Shown: piece after piece, positions 23,811-37,399 of the stretch
Position numbering within the stretch: position 1 is the first letter of the stretch
Layout of the letters: the number at the start of each line of letters is the position of its first letter
The notes under the pieces: generated by a model
The model's input: only the letters and a program-made list of their open reading frames with translations
Databases searched by the model: none
What the model was told of the DNA's origin: nothing
Translations under genes and position numbers: made by a program
From: Sindora glabra
Lineage: Eukaryota > Streptophyta > Magnoliopsida > Fabales > Fabaceae
Length of the DNA: 64,000 bases
NCBI GenBank assembly: GCA_020226215.1
Contig: CM035233.1
Coordinates: forward strand, 14,775,701-14,839,700
Reading direction: 5' to 3'

Positions 23811-26312
23811 ATTTTATTTATTTCCAACAAACCTCAATGTGTATTAACTATTCATAAGTTTAAAAGGGACAAAATCCCTATTATTATGCATATAATTCAA
23901 TTTTATGGTTAAATATGCATCAAATGATCAATTATATTTAGTTCTAAGATTAAAATAAAAAAATGAGCTAGAAAAGTCAATTTTAAAATTGATATAAAAC
24001 CTTTAGTAACTTTTTATAAGCCTAAAATTAAATCTAGAATTGATTCCAAGTGGAAGCTTTGATTTTAAAAATGATTTCACCCTTCTAGAAAAGGGGAATC
24101 AATTCCACCCTCACAAATTACTCTTAGAAGTAGAGAACTAATTATCAATTCTTGGATACATTTTCTGTATTTTAGCTCAAGAAATTGATTATAGAATTGA
24201 TTCATATATGAGTCCCCTAAATTTTTTTAAAAAAATTATTTTTTGCCTATGAAGAAATCCTTTAATTTCCTATATAAGTGTATTATAACTTAATTAAAGC
24301 ACCATTTAATGTACATACAATATCTTAAGACTTTAAATGACTAGAAATTCACAGCAAATCACCAATTTGGAGCACTTATTCCTAAATCAAACATCTTAAG
24401 AAAAAATTCCATCCTTAAAACAAAATCATAATATATATGTAATTATAATATAAATGCTCACTCACAAGTTTAAGAAAGGCTGGTGGTAAGGAGATAAAGG
24501 ATTTATTTGGTCGTAAAGATAAAAAATTTAAGGATTACGATCTATTTGCTCCTAAAGTTTAATGAGTTTGTTCGAAAGATAAGAGGATGAATAAGGGTTT
24601 ATTGTTTTGTTAGAAAATATGGTAAAAGTACCCTTAAGGGGAAAATGGGAATAGATTCTCATATTTTCCTTTGTAATTTTTTATTTATTTTTAATCGTAC
24701 TTAACTTTAAATTACTATCATTTATCCATAATCCAACTTCTTTATATAAATAAAGTGTCATAAAAAAGATAAAATATGTTATTAACTATCATATAACTAT
24801 TTATTTTAAAAGCATGCATTTTATTTTCTATGAGGTGTAAGATGATTAATATAGTTAATTTTAGAATAATAATTTGATAATTTATTAATTTTAGCATGCA
24901 TTTTCTTTATTAATTTTAGAATAATAATTTGATAATTTAGATGTTGTAAAAAAGGAAGTTAGAAATCATGTGAGACTGTAACCACAAAATTAAGTTGGAA
25001 AATTATGTTAGAACCAATTATGAAAAATTTTCAAAAGTTTGGAAGGGTTTAAGATCTTTTATAGCTTCCAGAGATGTTTTGAAAGCAAATAAAAACATAA
25101 AACTTTATTTTTAACCAAACATTAACTAAATAAAAAGCATAGTCACTATGGTCTAATTTCTGTAAATTATAGTCAGTGAAAAGCTCTTAGGAAGAGCTAA
25201 TTTTTTGTAAAGCCTTAACTATTAATGAACATTTGTGACTTAGTTTAAAGCTAGTAAAAAGAATATTAGTTAAAAAACTAGTAAATGTGAGATTATCAAA
25301 ATGCCCATAGTTTAAAAATATTTATATATTTGGAGAAGACAAATTTCTATTGATCCATTTTATCTTGGATAGATTGCAAAAACCATGCCCCTCACTCTTC
25401 ACTTTCTCTTTATAGAGTTCATGACCTTTTTCACCTTCATTCTTCATGAAATTGACATATGTGGGTTTCCTTTCTTCCTTTATTCTCTTTAGATGATTAG
25501 TTTCTAATTTGTTTAGGTAGAATTGGAGATTTGCAATTTGGAAGCTTTATGCCACTATTCATTTAAATGGGTTTTTTTATGTTTTCTTGAAACCTAAAGC
25601 TTAAATCTTCATCCAATACCTTAAATATTGTTTTAGATAAATGGTGAAAATATAAAACTACAAAAAGGTGATATGCCATTGCTACATAAATGTTAGCTAA
25701 ATACAAGACCAACATATATTTTGGAGTAGTGATATTTTTTAAATTATGAAAAGCTTTAAGACATTTTTTTTTAAAAATAACTGATGTTTTTATTCTTGTA
25801 AAATTTTAGACATGGATTTTTTGAAAAATTGATAGTATGAAAATCATCAGATTTCAAAATTCATTGGAAATTTAAGACATGGACTATGTATATTACCAAC
25901 ATGGACAAGTATGGCAAACGTTTAGTAAGAACCAATAAAAATTTAACACATTGATTTTTTTAAGAAAAAAGCAACTTCTAAAAGTATTGCATTCATTGGT
26001 TATTAGGAAAGTGAGAAATAGTAAGATGTCAGTTTTCTATCAATAACTACCATTGTATGTTAGGTTGACCACTTTTAAATTTTTCTTTCACTCTTTATTT
26101 GAAAAATATCTCAATGATACCTTAACCTTTATTTTCATTATAAGTATCTATATAGAAGAGTAAGATAACTCACCTATCTTTATTACACATTTAAAAATAC
26201 CATGAATCTTGTTAAAGCACTTTTACTTTTTCTTTGGTATATTTCACTTTCATATATTAGTATGTTCTTACTTACTTACCAATAATTAAAAGTAGAAGAT
26301 ATTAAAGAATGA
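23811..26312. other. AT-rich intergenic DNA
   Basis: No gene. About 24460-24760 resembles LTR tail sequence. From about 25640 on, repeated short phrases such as 'acatggattttttgaaaaattgata' and 'acattgatttttttaagaaaaaagc' suggest the subterminal repeat zone of a CACTA element. The CACTA 5' terminus itself was not identified. Confidence 0.35.
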
Positions 26313-26466
26313 GATTTGGATTCCCTCCTGTAATTGTAGTTGCTGCAGTTGGGGGAGGGAACCATAGATTTTTCATGGTCCCCATGCACTGTGTGTGGGT
26401 TTTATGGAAAACCAAGGGTCAGCTCCCCTAACTATAGCCACAGTTACGGAAGGAAATCTCAATCCT
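26313..26466. mobile_element. 154-bp MITE with 9-bp target duplication
   Basis: A GC-richer island flanked by a perfect 9-bp direct repeat AAAGAATGA (26304-26312 and 26467-26475). Ends are imperfect inverted repeats: left GATTTGGATTCCCTCCTGTA, right reversed GATTGAGATTTCCTTCCGTA, with further pairing inside ('agttgggggag' and 'ctcccctaact'). A 9-bp duplication points to a Mutator-type MITE. Confidence 0.75.
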
Positions 26467-26475
26467 AAAGAATGA

Positions 26476-28084
26476 CTACAAATGCTTCAATAAAATTTGC
26501 AACATTTCTAAATGTATGATAAGGATGGATGATTTGTCATGGTCTTCCACCCTAACTCTAGTGATTTTGTGGAAGGCTAATGTATTGTCAAGACTTTGGG
26601 TTTCAAAATGCAAAATAAGAGTGAAACAAAGCAAAATTTAACAAGATAAGTAACAAAAAGGAATTTGCAACAAGGATGAGCTAAGTTCACATTAGACTAA
26701 TATAAGGATTTAATTTATATGCTTCTGTTTGCCTTTTGTGAATTTAGTGTAGGTGATATGTTTATTATAAATTACAATGTAGATATAGGTGCATCTATTT
26801 GTATGTGCATGGTGTTTTGGGTGTATCCATTACTATAATGATATGGAAATAAATGAATTTGCATATTTCTCATATGTTTGTACATTTATTCTTCTTGAAT
26901 TGCAATTAGTCTAATAAATTGTTTAATATAATCAAATTTGCACATTGGCCCCATTTACACTACTTTTGTCATCTATTTTTATATTTACTTGTCTTGAATT
27001 TAAAAGAGTTTATTAAATTTATAAAATGGTTAAGATTAGATTGCAAATAGCATAGGAAGTGGTTAAAAAAAACATTCCCCAAATAAAAGACATTGATTTT
27101 TTCTTTTATAAATAATCAACTTCTAGATAAATTAAATGTTAGTTATTTTAAAATAATTGACATCTAAAGGTTGCATGATTATGGGGAAGAAATCTTAGTT
27201 CATTAGATGTTGGATTCTATATTTAACTAACATTAAACCTTATTTAGTAAGATGATGTTGTCTTACTTGAGATGATGATTTTTTATTTAAAATTGACATA
27301 TAAAGGCCAATATGTTTTATTTAAAATTTTAAAATATTCAAATAAAAATGGCATTGCTCTTTAAATGTAGGTTTTTAATATATAACTAACATTTAAATTA
27401 AAATGACACCACCTTGCTTTGTAACATTCATACTAATAAAATTACAAAAAGACTTGCGAGAGATGAAATAGAATACTAAAATGCTATGGCACAATTTATA
27501 AGCTTAGGATTCCTTTATTGCGAATCTCTTTTAAACATAAGAAGAACTTTAAGAGAATCATGAAATATAAATTTCTACTTAGCTATTCTTCTAAAAAGGT
27601 ATATTCACCAAATATCTTACTCTATCATTTCATGATATATGTCTTAATATTTTCCCTCTAAATATGTGGTGTTGCTTAGGTTGTATGTTTATGCTTGCAA
27701 AACTTCATCTTATGATGATTATGATGAAAGTTTAGAGGTATAGGTAGTATCTTTTTAATACTTTATAAGCTTATGAATATGCAATATAACTTTATACATG
27801 AAATAAATTACACATAAAAGCTTGCATGTAAATGTATGGAGTTATTTAGGTTTTTTATTTTCCCCTAGAATATGTACAATTTAGAATGATATTAGGTTTG
27901 CTTCTTGTTCTTGTATCTGTTTATATATATATTATGTATTAGTTAGATATGGATGATATAAACTTTGCTTTATGATAAAGGATTTGCTTTATTCTCTTGT
28001 GCATATTTTTTTACTAGATTACTTAGTTATGAATTGAGGATAGACATTTATTGATTAATATAATGATAAATATGCAAAAATAGA
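26476..28084. other. Probable 5' part of the CACTA element
   Basis: Non-coding. Around 27060-27420 are repeated motifs such as 'gacattgattttttc', 'caacttctaga' and 'ttgacatctaaagg', of the kind that make up CACTA subterminal repeats. The assignment rests on position upstream of the TNP2 pseudogene and on these motifs. Confidence 0.35.
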
Positions 28085-31000
28085 TTATATTTATGGTTAT
28101 TTCAATGAGGGAATTTAGTGATGAACTATCAGATGCCCTTGTGTCAGATGTTATTCTATCAAGAAAGTGAAACCTGAAAAGTATAAGATCATTTATTTGT
28201 CCATGGTATTAATACTAGGTGTATGTAATGAGTATGACATAGTGAATGTGAATCATCTAGTAAGCTTATTGATCTTAAAGATAAGGGTTTTGATGATTGC
28301 TTAGAGAATATAATGCAAGATATTGTAAATAATTTGAATACTCACATGTCCTTGATAGTTTATTAGGTGATATAGAAAATCTTTTGTACTTGGGTTACAT
28401 TAAATCACATGAAAGCAAGGGAATGGGTGGAATAACAAGAGCTTTATGACATTACTACAAGTGTTAAAAGACATGCTTCTAGAAGGCAATAAACTATCAT
28501 ATCATACTTATAAGGTGAAGAAAATCACATATCCGATAGGTATAGAGTATAAGAAGATATATGCTACTCTTAATGATTACATATTGTACCAAAAGTAATA
28601 CAAAACCATATAAAAGTGTCCAAAATATAGAGCCTCATGTTACAAAATGAAGAAGCATGATGGCATTATTAATTAAAGAGCTTTGAATAAAGTATTATGG
28701 TATCTTTCAATAATACTCAAGTTTAAATGTATGTTTACTTATGCAAGAGATATTAAAAACTTAGCATGAAATGTGGAGTTAAGGATTTTTTATGGAAAGC
28801 TATGTCATCTAGCTAATTTTATTCATTAGAGAATAGTGAACTTATTATTTCTTGCATTTGGTAGTGAAACCAAAAACCTCAAACTTGCACTTTTCTATAG
28901 ATGTAATGAATCTTTATATATAAATAGCAAATATAGCATATGACCTATCATGTTAGTGATTTACAATCTACTTTTTTTGCATTATAAAGCATATGTACAT
29001 AACATTGAATATAGCACATGTCAATGTTAATTTCGAGTCTTAAGTAGCTAGGAAATGATATAGATATCTCATTGGCATTGCATATTAAAAACTTAAGATA
29101 CGGTTTTAAAAGCCAAACTAGCCTAATCGAATTAAGGTTAGGAGATAAAATTAAACTGGATCACTTTTTATACCCAAGGTGGCAGTTAGCTTGGTTTAAT
29201 TTATTGACTTGGTTAGGCTTAAAAAAGTTCTAGTGATTTGTTAATATTAATAGTAAATTATTAACAAAGGCTCGATCAAGGAACCTGTGATACAAATATA
29301 ATATGGTTTACCACCAAACCAAGCTCTTTTCCCTATTAAGTTTATACTTTGTTTTGCTTATAATTGCTTTCATTAAAATATTTATTAAAAATTTAAGAAA
29401 ACATAATTATAGATGATATTATTTTTATAAATTTAGTTTTTGATTACTTATTCATATTCATTTTAATATTTAATAATATTTTTAATTTATATAATTTAAT
29501 TAAATAATAAAAAACAAATTTATAATTTTAATATTTAATTATATAAAAAATTTAATTAGCATTACAAAAATAATAATATATAATAGTAAATATTTATTTT
29601 TATAAAAATAATTTCTTCATTAGTTACACTCATACACGCTCAATATATAAACTAGTTTAACCACTAGGTTAACCTATTATTTTGATTTGACCTTAATCCA
29701 CTAATTTCTCTAAGTCTAGATTTAGACCAGATTATAAAACATTAGTTAAAGGGTATAGAGTAAGCCTTATTTATGAAAATGGAACATGCTCATCTTTACT
29801 TAAGTATGGAAAGAAGATAGTGTATCTTGTTTTTTTGAAGATTTCTACCCTCGTTCCATTAATATCTCAAGTTAAGAAAGATTTTTAATGAGTTACTAAA
29901 AGATGCATTAACTCTAATGCCCTTAATTGGTAAGCATGTTTATAATGGGTGAAAAATATTAATATTATTTTAGCTAAACCTTACACACCCGTATGTGGAA
30001 ACACTTTGTCAAAGAAAAGGTTTATATCCTTTGATCCTTCACACTAGAAAGGTTTATTTATCAAGCATTACATTGATATGATGCATATGGAGAAACTATT
30101 TATGATAGTCTCGTTGGAAAACTTTTTAAACATATTAAGCAAGACTAAATATGAAGTCAAGGCTAGATAAACTTAGTTAAAATGGGCATATAGCAAGAAC
30201 TAGACAAAGAAAAAAGGATAATATATGTATCTGCCTCTAGCTTGTTATATTTTGTTTAAGAAGAAGAAAAATAAGTTTTTGTGAGTATCTATATGGTGTA
30301 AAAGTGCTCCAAGGCTATTCTTCCAATATTAGAATTCTTATTTCAATGAAAGATTTGAAATCAATCAATTTGAAGTCTCATGATTGTCATACTTTAATGT
30401 AATGACTTCTATTAATGGTTATTCAATTAATCTCACCCAAGCATTTAAGATAAGCTATCATCAAGCTTTATTTAATCTTTAATGTTATATATAGCAAATT
30501 CATTGACCCAAAGAAATTAGGTGACTTGCAAAGGGATGTTGTTATCATATTATATTAACTTAAGATGTATTTTCCACCTTTCTTTTTCAACATTATAGCT
30601 CATCTAGTTATTCATTTAGTGAGGGAAACAAAATTTTGTGGACTACTTTACTTAAGGTGGATGTACTTATTTGAACTATATATGAAGATATTAAAAGAGT
30701 ATTTATTGAATTAACATTAGCCCAAATGATGTATTATTGAAGGTTATATATCTAAGGAAGTTCTAAAGTTGTACACTGATTACCTATTAACTATGAAACT
30801 ATCAAGCTTTTTATACTTTATCATGATGGAATAATTGTAAGTAAAGGTACACTAAAGGCCCAAGTGGTAACCATTAGTCATGAAATGTATGCACAAATAC
30901 ATCTTTACATCTTGTAAAATAGTGAAAAGGTAGATTTTTACTTGGATGTCCCTTATAAGAAAGCTCAATTATGGATAAAATGAGCAATAGGTAAAACTTG

Positions 31001-31621
31001 AACATGTTCAATAATCATTTGTTATATAATTCCTTAATCAGGCTAGGAGCATGATAGCATAACATCAAGTGTTGTTTCTAAGACTATAAGATGGTTATCC
31101 TACGAGCCTCATATGGAGATCTCATCATATCATAGATATAACATTAATAGGTATTCATTTTGTACAAAAGGATAGGATTAGAAGGGCATTATACAAAATA
31201 AAAAGGTTACTCTTATGGCTTAAGAAATGCATGTTTCTGGTTCCAAAGATGAAATCTTGTTTACATGAAGATGTCATATTATGGGGTTATTGAAAACATA
31301 TAGAAGTTTAAATATGTTAGATTCAATAAGCTTGTGTTTCAATGTAAGTTGATAGAGAATAATAAAGACACCTAAGTCAACAAGTTAGGATTCATGTTAA
31401 ATGATCATAATAAGGAAGGTCATAAGGGGGAACTATTCATGATTTCATCTTAAGAAAAATAAGTTATTTCTATCATGGATTTAGCTGACAAAAAGTGGTT
31501 TATGGTTCTCCAAGAGAAGGGATAAATTGTTAGTAGTATAGATGAAGAAGACATGGCTATAGATATTAAGAATACACCTTTTTCCTCATTAGGACTACCT
31601 TTGGTGAATCATGAAAGTAAT
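28085..31621 (+). pseudogene. CACTA (En/Spm) TNP2 transposase, 5' and central part
   Basis: Broken reading frames follow TNP2-family transposases in order: LLQVLKDMLLEGNK and VKKITYPIGIEYKKIY (about 28450-28560), VLWYLSI and KNLA (about 28690-28770), SIWPIMLVIYNL (about 28935-28975), then after an inserted MITE ENGTCSSLLKYGKKIVYL (about 29780), LYGVKVLQGYSSNI, LKSHDCHTLM (about 30380), VIHLVRETKFCG and YLRWMYLFE (about 30610-30680), YYGVIENI (about 31275) and DLADKKWFMVLQEKG (about 31482-31525). TNP2 cuts and pastes CACTA elements. Many stops and frameshifts make it dead. The frame is interrupted at 31621 by a gypsy element and continues at 41705. The original TIRs were not found. Confidence 0.85.
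29101..29738. mobile_element. hAT-type MITE inserted in the CACTA transposase
   Basis: The left end CGGTTTTAAAAGCCAAACTA and the right end reversed (AATGTTTTATAATCTGGTCT) share the GTTTTAAAA / TGGTC theme of the elements at 12106 and 45820. It lies between TNP2 sequence DIDISLALHIKNLRY (ending about 29100) and ENGTCSSLLKYG (from about 29780). Some 60 TNP2 codons expected here are missing, so a deletion accompanied or followed insertion. Confidence 0.5.
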
Positions 31622-33928
31622 CGTCATAACCTTGACCTGATCGTAATCGATATAAAACCTGCTTTTTAGTTTCCACTAACCTAATCTTAGTTATCTAGCT
31701 CATTCATAATTAATAAGTAAGATGCATATATAAAAGAAGATGACAATTCAGAAAAGAAATATTTTTTGGAAATTATTAAGAGTTTTACAAAAGATAAGAA
31801 AGTTAGATTTGCTCATAATCGTGTCAAAATAAGGATAAGCTAATTTAACTAATTCATAAGAAATCGATTTAAATATCTCATTAACCTAACCCTATAATAG
31901 AATAAGGCTTAAAGTGTACTATGCATAAAATTTTATACTACTAGACTACTTTTATCAATGAGCTCCCATGGAACCTAGCTTTGTAAATGTGGAAGTAGAG
32001 GCTTATCTTGAGAATTTACAAAATGAATCATGAAGGAGTGATTTTAGGGTTCAATAAGTGAATAATCTATAAGAATAATAGCAATTCATAATTACTTATC
32101 CATCAGACTATTCTCTTTTGAAAATTTATATCACATTTAATCACACTAGTAATTAAGAATAAATAATATTAAGAATAAAACATTATCATTTCATTTTCAA
32201 GGTGTCACATAAGAATATTCATGAATAGTTACATTCAAGGTCATATCTCATTTTAAATAATAAGTAATAGATAAAATACACTGCCTTTTGACTCCCAAAC
32301 TAACCTTATACCTATTCATCTATGTCCATCCTTTTTCCTCCCAGCCCAACCTTATACCCTACCCACCTTATATTGGGAATTAACTATTTAGTATTCAACT
32401 TGTATTTTGTCCTTATTTTTCACAATTCATAATAACACAAAGCAATTCAAACTTACAATTAGCTATAAGCCATATTCATTATAATCATTATACCACATTA
32501 GGTCCATATGTGTGATCACATAACACATTTCATTCCATGATTAATATAATAAGTTCATTATAACACATATTATATCATACAACATTTCATTTATCATTTT
32601 ATGATTACCTAGTTATGTACTTATTTTATAAATATCATAAACTACTCCATCTTTGATGTTTGAAGACCAAATACCCTATGTTAGACCTTTATAAATCATG
32701 AAAATATAACAAAGGTTAGGTATGCTAAATAAGATAGTCATCATAGTTTTGACATTTAAATGATGTTTTATAAGTAATTCAAAAGTTGTGAACTTATTAT
32801 TTACAAAACTTATTTTATATGAAAGTAGATTCAATTAGCTTTCTATAAGTAGGCCATTTACTTAAATTAGTTAAGATTTAAAAGTGTTATGCCTTTTAGA
32901 GGATAAATACAAAAATTTCATTTTTTGAAATCTTGAGTTTTTGACCTTTGCTTACTATTTTAGTGATATCTTAAAATATATATAAGATATTGATTTAGAA
33001 TTAATTCTATTTAAAAATAAACCTAATTATTTTTTCAATGATAGGTAATTCTTTTAAGATAAGCATAAGATGAAAGAGTTATGCCTTTTTAAAGTTGACA
33101 TAAAATTGCATAATTAATTTAACTGCCCTGAACTTATAAATGCCTTTCAAACACATTTATTACACACCATACCTTAATATAATCATTAAAACACCTATTT
33201 ATCATCTCATACACCTATACAACATTAAATCAAATACATTCTAAACAAAATCATAAGAATCCTAATATTTTATCATTATTATCATTTTTTAATAAATAAA
33301 TGAATTTTAACTAAATTATTTACTTACTTTGTATAAAAGAAGATGATAAGAAGCTAGTTTGGAGATTTCTCAGCCATAATCACATCAAAATGTATAGATT
33401 TTAAAGTCAAGGTTTAGAATTTACAATAGGAAACAAATAATTTCAAACTTCTACATCAACTAAGAAGAAATATGAAGGATTCTTAATGAAAATAATATTC
33501 AGGATTCTTGATAAAAATAATATTCTTACATTGATTGAGTGTAGAAATAAAAAAAAATTAAGTTTCCCTTGCTTAATTGATGAAATGGTGAAGGAAAGTG
33601 TAGAGAAAAGTGGGAGAATTTGAAAATGAAGAGAAATAGGGGAAATTTGGCTTTGGGGTTAAAAATGTAGATTAGTGCCCCAAAGACATTTTCAAAAAAT
33701 TTCTTATAAACCTTATTTACACTAATATACTCATTTATATTAGTTTAAAACTTTATAATTCTAATAGATTTTCCCTATCAAATTTTAACCAAATTCATAT
33801 TTCTAAATTTTTATTTTATTCCATATTTCATATAAAAAATTCTTAAATTAATTGAATTTATTAACTCCTTAATTATTTCTTATCATAAAATAATTTTTAA
33901 TTTATTATGCTTTAAGAAGGGTGTAACA
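31622..33928 (-). repeat. 3' LTR of the Tekay-like element
   Basis: Length 2307 bp. The plus-strand ends are CGTCATAACC (expected TG mutated to CG) and GGGTGTAACA. It aligns throughout with 39257-41704, for example 'gatgcatatataaaagaagatg' with 'gatgcatatataaaggaagatg', and the AATAAATGAATTT.AA segments. Confidence 0.9.
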
Positions 33929-33931
33929 ATA

Positions 33932-33943
33932 CTTCCCCTTTTC
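33932..33943 (-). other. Polypurine tract
   Basis: On the minus strand GAAAAGGGGAAG lies two bases before the 3' LTR start TGTTACACC. This is the plus-strand primer site used in reverse transcription. Confidence 0.8.
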
Positions 33944-34019
33944 AAAAGAATATGCCCTTGAATACTAGATACATATAACATTTAAAGGTTAGTTTGAAAT
34001 TTTGCCTATATTAAACTCA

Positions 34020-35250
34020 TTACTCACTGAATAGATAAGGATATTATTATTGCATTTCAAACTCTAACTTTTACGTGGTCTTTTCTAATTCATAATATTC
34101 CTAATAAACCTTCACAGAAGGAACTTTTTTAGATTTTAGTTTTCAAACTTGGTGATTAAGATCTTTATAGATTGCTCTTTAGAAGATAATTTAGGATCAA
34201 ATTGTAACAGCCCACCTCAAATCACATGAGAATCATTTGTAAAAATTTTTTAAGCATAGATATATAGAATACATGATTGATAGCTTGTAAGCTATTTGGC
34301 AACTCCAATTAATAGGCTGCTACTCCCATACACTTAAGAATTAGGAAAGGCTTAATGAAATGCAATGTTAATTTGCCTTGCTTCTTAAACCTCATTACAC
34401 CTTTTATAGGTGAAACCTTTGGAAAAATCATATCTTCCACTTGAAACTAACTCTTTTTTCCTTTTATCTGCATATGGCTTTAGTTAACCTTGAGCTATCT
34501 TTAATCAATCTTGAATGATTTAAACTTTTTCCAAGGTATTGCTCACTAAATTCAATCCTAAGAGTTTTCTTTCTCTAGGTTTGAACCATCCTATTTGAGA
34601 TTGACATTTTCAACTGTTAAGTGCTTCATAAGGTGCCATCTAAATGCTAGATTAATGATAGTTGTCATAAGTGAACTTTATTAGTGGTATATACTTTTCC
34701 TAGATTCTTTCAAATTCCAATATACAAGCCTTAAGCATATCTTCTTGTATTTGAATGGTCTTCTCGAATTATTCATTAGTTTATGGATGACAGGTGATGC
34801 TAAATTACAATTAAGTTCATAATGCCTATTAGAATGATTATTAAAAGTAAAATGTGAATTGAGTATTGCAATCTGACACAATGGTAATTAGGACTCTGTG
34901 TAATGGTATAATCTTGTCAAAATATACTTGAATGTATTAAGTTATAGTGAAGGTAGCTTTAGCAAGAAGAAAATGTATTGACTTTGTCAATCTATTAACG
35001 ATCACCTAAATGGAATTATATTTTTTCTTTGTTTTGGCCAACCTAATTAAGAAATTCATTATACTACTTTCTTATTTCCATTTTAGTATGCATTTCAATT
35101 GGATATTGATGCTTCGCTTTCACCTATTGACAATTAAGATATTTTACCTTATAGTCTAATATATCTCTTTTCATTCCTTTCCATTAGAAAACTTCTTTTA
35201 GGTCATAGTACATTTTTGCTACTCTTGGGTGCTTAGTGTAAGATGAACTA
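34020..35250 (-). pseudogene. gypsy integrase and chromodomain remnant
   Basis: Reading leftwards, the integrase core region near 34990-34890 keeps the pattern of VxVDRLTKSAHFLP-type sequence (GDR, IDKVNTFSS, with stops). At about 34200-34025 the frame reads HQV.KLKSKKVPSVKV, then YYELEKTT and finally YPYLFSE, matching the chromodomain that chromoviruses carry at the integrase C-terminus to target chromatin. In-frame stops replace expected tryptophans (for example in VYxEYY and TTxKLE). Function: insertion of the DNA copy; inactive here. Confidence 0.8.
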
Positions 35251-35276
35251 GAAGCCTATGCATTAATTCGTTCCAC

Positions 35277-36100
35277 TCACTTGCTAGTACCCAAACTCTT
35301 GCTTAGTGGTGCACTCCTCTTTTTTTTATTAACAATTAGATTAAATTCCAGTTCTTTAGTTACCTCTTTCACCAAGGTTCCATAGTTCAAATCACTCTTT
35401 TGTGCATCTTTAGTCCTTTCTATAAGAATAGTTTGAATGGTCATATGAGCTAATACTACACCTAAATCTTCAATTAGCATTTCTATTATTTTACTAACAA
35501 GTTTCTTATTAGATGCATCTACTACCATATTGACCTTTCCAGCATAATACAAAATAGAACTATCACTATCCTTGATTAACTTTATCAACCTCCTTTGTCT
35601 CAAATTAAGATCTTTTTACTCGAAAACATACTTTAAGCTCTTATGATTCATGTAGATTTTAGTAGTTTCTCCATATAGATAATATTTTAATATCTTGAAC
35701 GTTGCATAGTTCAAATCACTCTTTTGTATATCTTTAATCCTTTCTATAAGAATAGTTTGAATGGTCATATGAGCTAACATTACACCTAAATCTTCAATTA
35801 GCATTTCTATTATTTTACTAAGCAATTTCTTGTTAAATGCATCTGCTACCATATTGACTTTTCTAGGATAATACAAAATAGAACTATCATAGTCTTTGAT
35901 TAACTTCATCAACCTCATTTATCTCAAATTGAGATTTTTTTACTCAAAAATATACTTCAAGCTCTTATGATTTATGAAGATTTTAGTAGTTTCTCCATAT
36001 AGATAATATTTTAATATCTTAAAGGCAGAGATTATTGCCACCAGCTCCAAATCATGTGTAGGATAATTTTGTGCATGTTTCTTCAATTAATAGAAAGCAT
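35277..36100 (-). pseudogene. gypsy RNase H with 324-bp internal tandem duplication
   Basis: Two successive copies encode RLIKLIKDSDSSILYYAGKV and RLMKLIKDYDSSILYYPRKV, each followed by a DAxNKKL motif (the DALSRK motif of gypsy RNase H). Every landmark recurs exactly 324 bases apart: CATAGTTCAA at 35381 and 35705, CTCAAATT at 35599 and 35923. The duplicated unit is therefore about 35381-35704 and 35705-36028. Since 324 is a multiple of three, the frame was preserved. The copies have drifted apart at scattered positions. Confidence 0.85.
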
Positions 36101-37090
36101 AAGTTACACCTTACCTTGTTACATAAGAACACACCTAAGTTTGATCCTTAATGCATTGCAATACACTACATATCCTTTAATGCTTGAGAGAAATGCTAAT
36201 ATCAATGCTTGTATCAAACATGACTTCAATTTTTCAAAGCTATTTTCACATGCATATATCCATTTAAATTTGATTCCCTTTTATATTAAGTTAGCTAATG
36301 GTATAGAGATTTTAGAGAAATCTTTAATAAACCTTTTATAATAACCTATAAACCTAAGAAAATTATGAATTTCTATAACTAATGATGGTCTTGCTTAGGT
36401 CTCTACTACTTAAACTTTCTAGGGATCCACTCAAACTCCTTCTTATAACACAATATGCCTTAGGAAATTGACACTAGTAGTCTATAACTTATATTTAGAA
36501 AATTTTGCATATAGTTTATGCTCTTATAAGATTTACATGATTACTCAAAAATGTTAATATGCATTTGCTCTTTTTTCGAGTACATTAGAATATTATCTAT
36601 AAAGATAATGATGAATCTATCCAAATATAACCTAAATACATGATTCATCAAATTAATATAAGCAATTGGGGCACTGGTTAATTCAAAAGACATTATTAGG
36701 AACTTGAGTCAAGTCCTAAAGGTAGTTTTGAGAATATATCATTTATGGATTCTCAACTAGTGATAACTCATACATAAATTAATCTTCGAGAAGAACTTCA
36801 CTCTTTAAAGTTAATTAAAAAGATCATTGATACAAGGAAGAGGATATTTATTTTTAATGGTGATCTTGTTAAACTGTAGATAATTCATATATAGTGGTAT
36901 TGATCCATCTTTCTTTTTTACAAAGAAAATGAAAGCTCCTTAAGGTAAAAAGCTTAAGTAAATAAAGTTTTTATCTATAAGATCCTATAACAACTCTCTT
37001 TATTCTTGTAATTCTATTGAAGCCATCTAGTATGGGAGAATTGAAATGGCTTTAGTGCTAGGCAACAAATCAATATAGAATTTAATGTCA
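36060..37090 (-). pseudogene. gypsy reverse transcriptase remnant
   Basis: The domain order is clear on the minus strand: DKNFIYLSFLP.GAFIFF and VKKKDGSI (about 36990-36900), FNKITIKNKYPLPCINDL (about 36880-36825), MSFELTSAPIAYINLMNHVF (about 36690-36630) and RFIIIFIDNILMYSKK (about 36615-36565). The catalytic YxDD/FxDD box reads FIDN, so the second aspartate is lost. Several stops occur between the motifs. Confidence 0.9.
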
Positions 37091-37399
37091 TGATTTAGTA
37101 GTAATCTAGCCAATTCTTTAACGAATACATAAAGAAACTTCTTCACCACTAGAACATTATTAACACTTGGGATTACTTGATTTAGATTTTACATTAATGC
37201 TAAATATGTCATGTCTCCCTTTCAAATAAACCTTTGAGACTTAATGCTCAAAATAATGCTAACAGTATTCGTTAACCTATCTTTCTAGAATTCAGTTAGT
37301 GTAAAGAACTTCATGAAGAATGTAATAGATATATCAAAATAATTTACACATGTAAGATACTGAGAAAACCAATCCATTCATAATATTACATTATAGTTG

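Noticed and set aside
22600..24830. Possible second solo gypsy LTR interrupted by the foldback MITE
   Set aside because: The style is similar to the Tekay-type LTRs, but neither terminus nor a target duplication could be found.
36054..36341. 95-codon plus-strand ORF
   Set aside because: It lies antisense to the gypsy RT/RNase H remnant and is a shadow of it.
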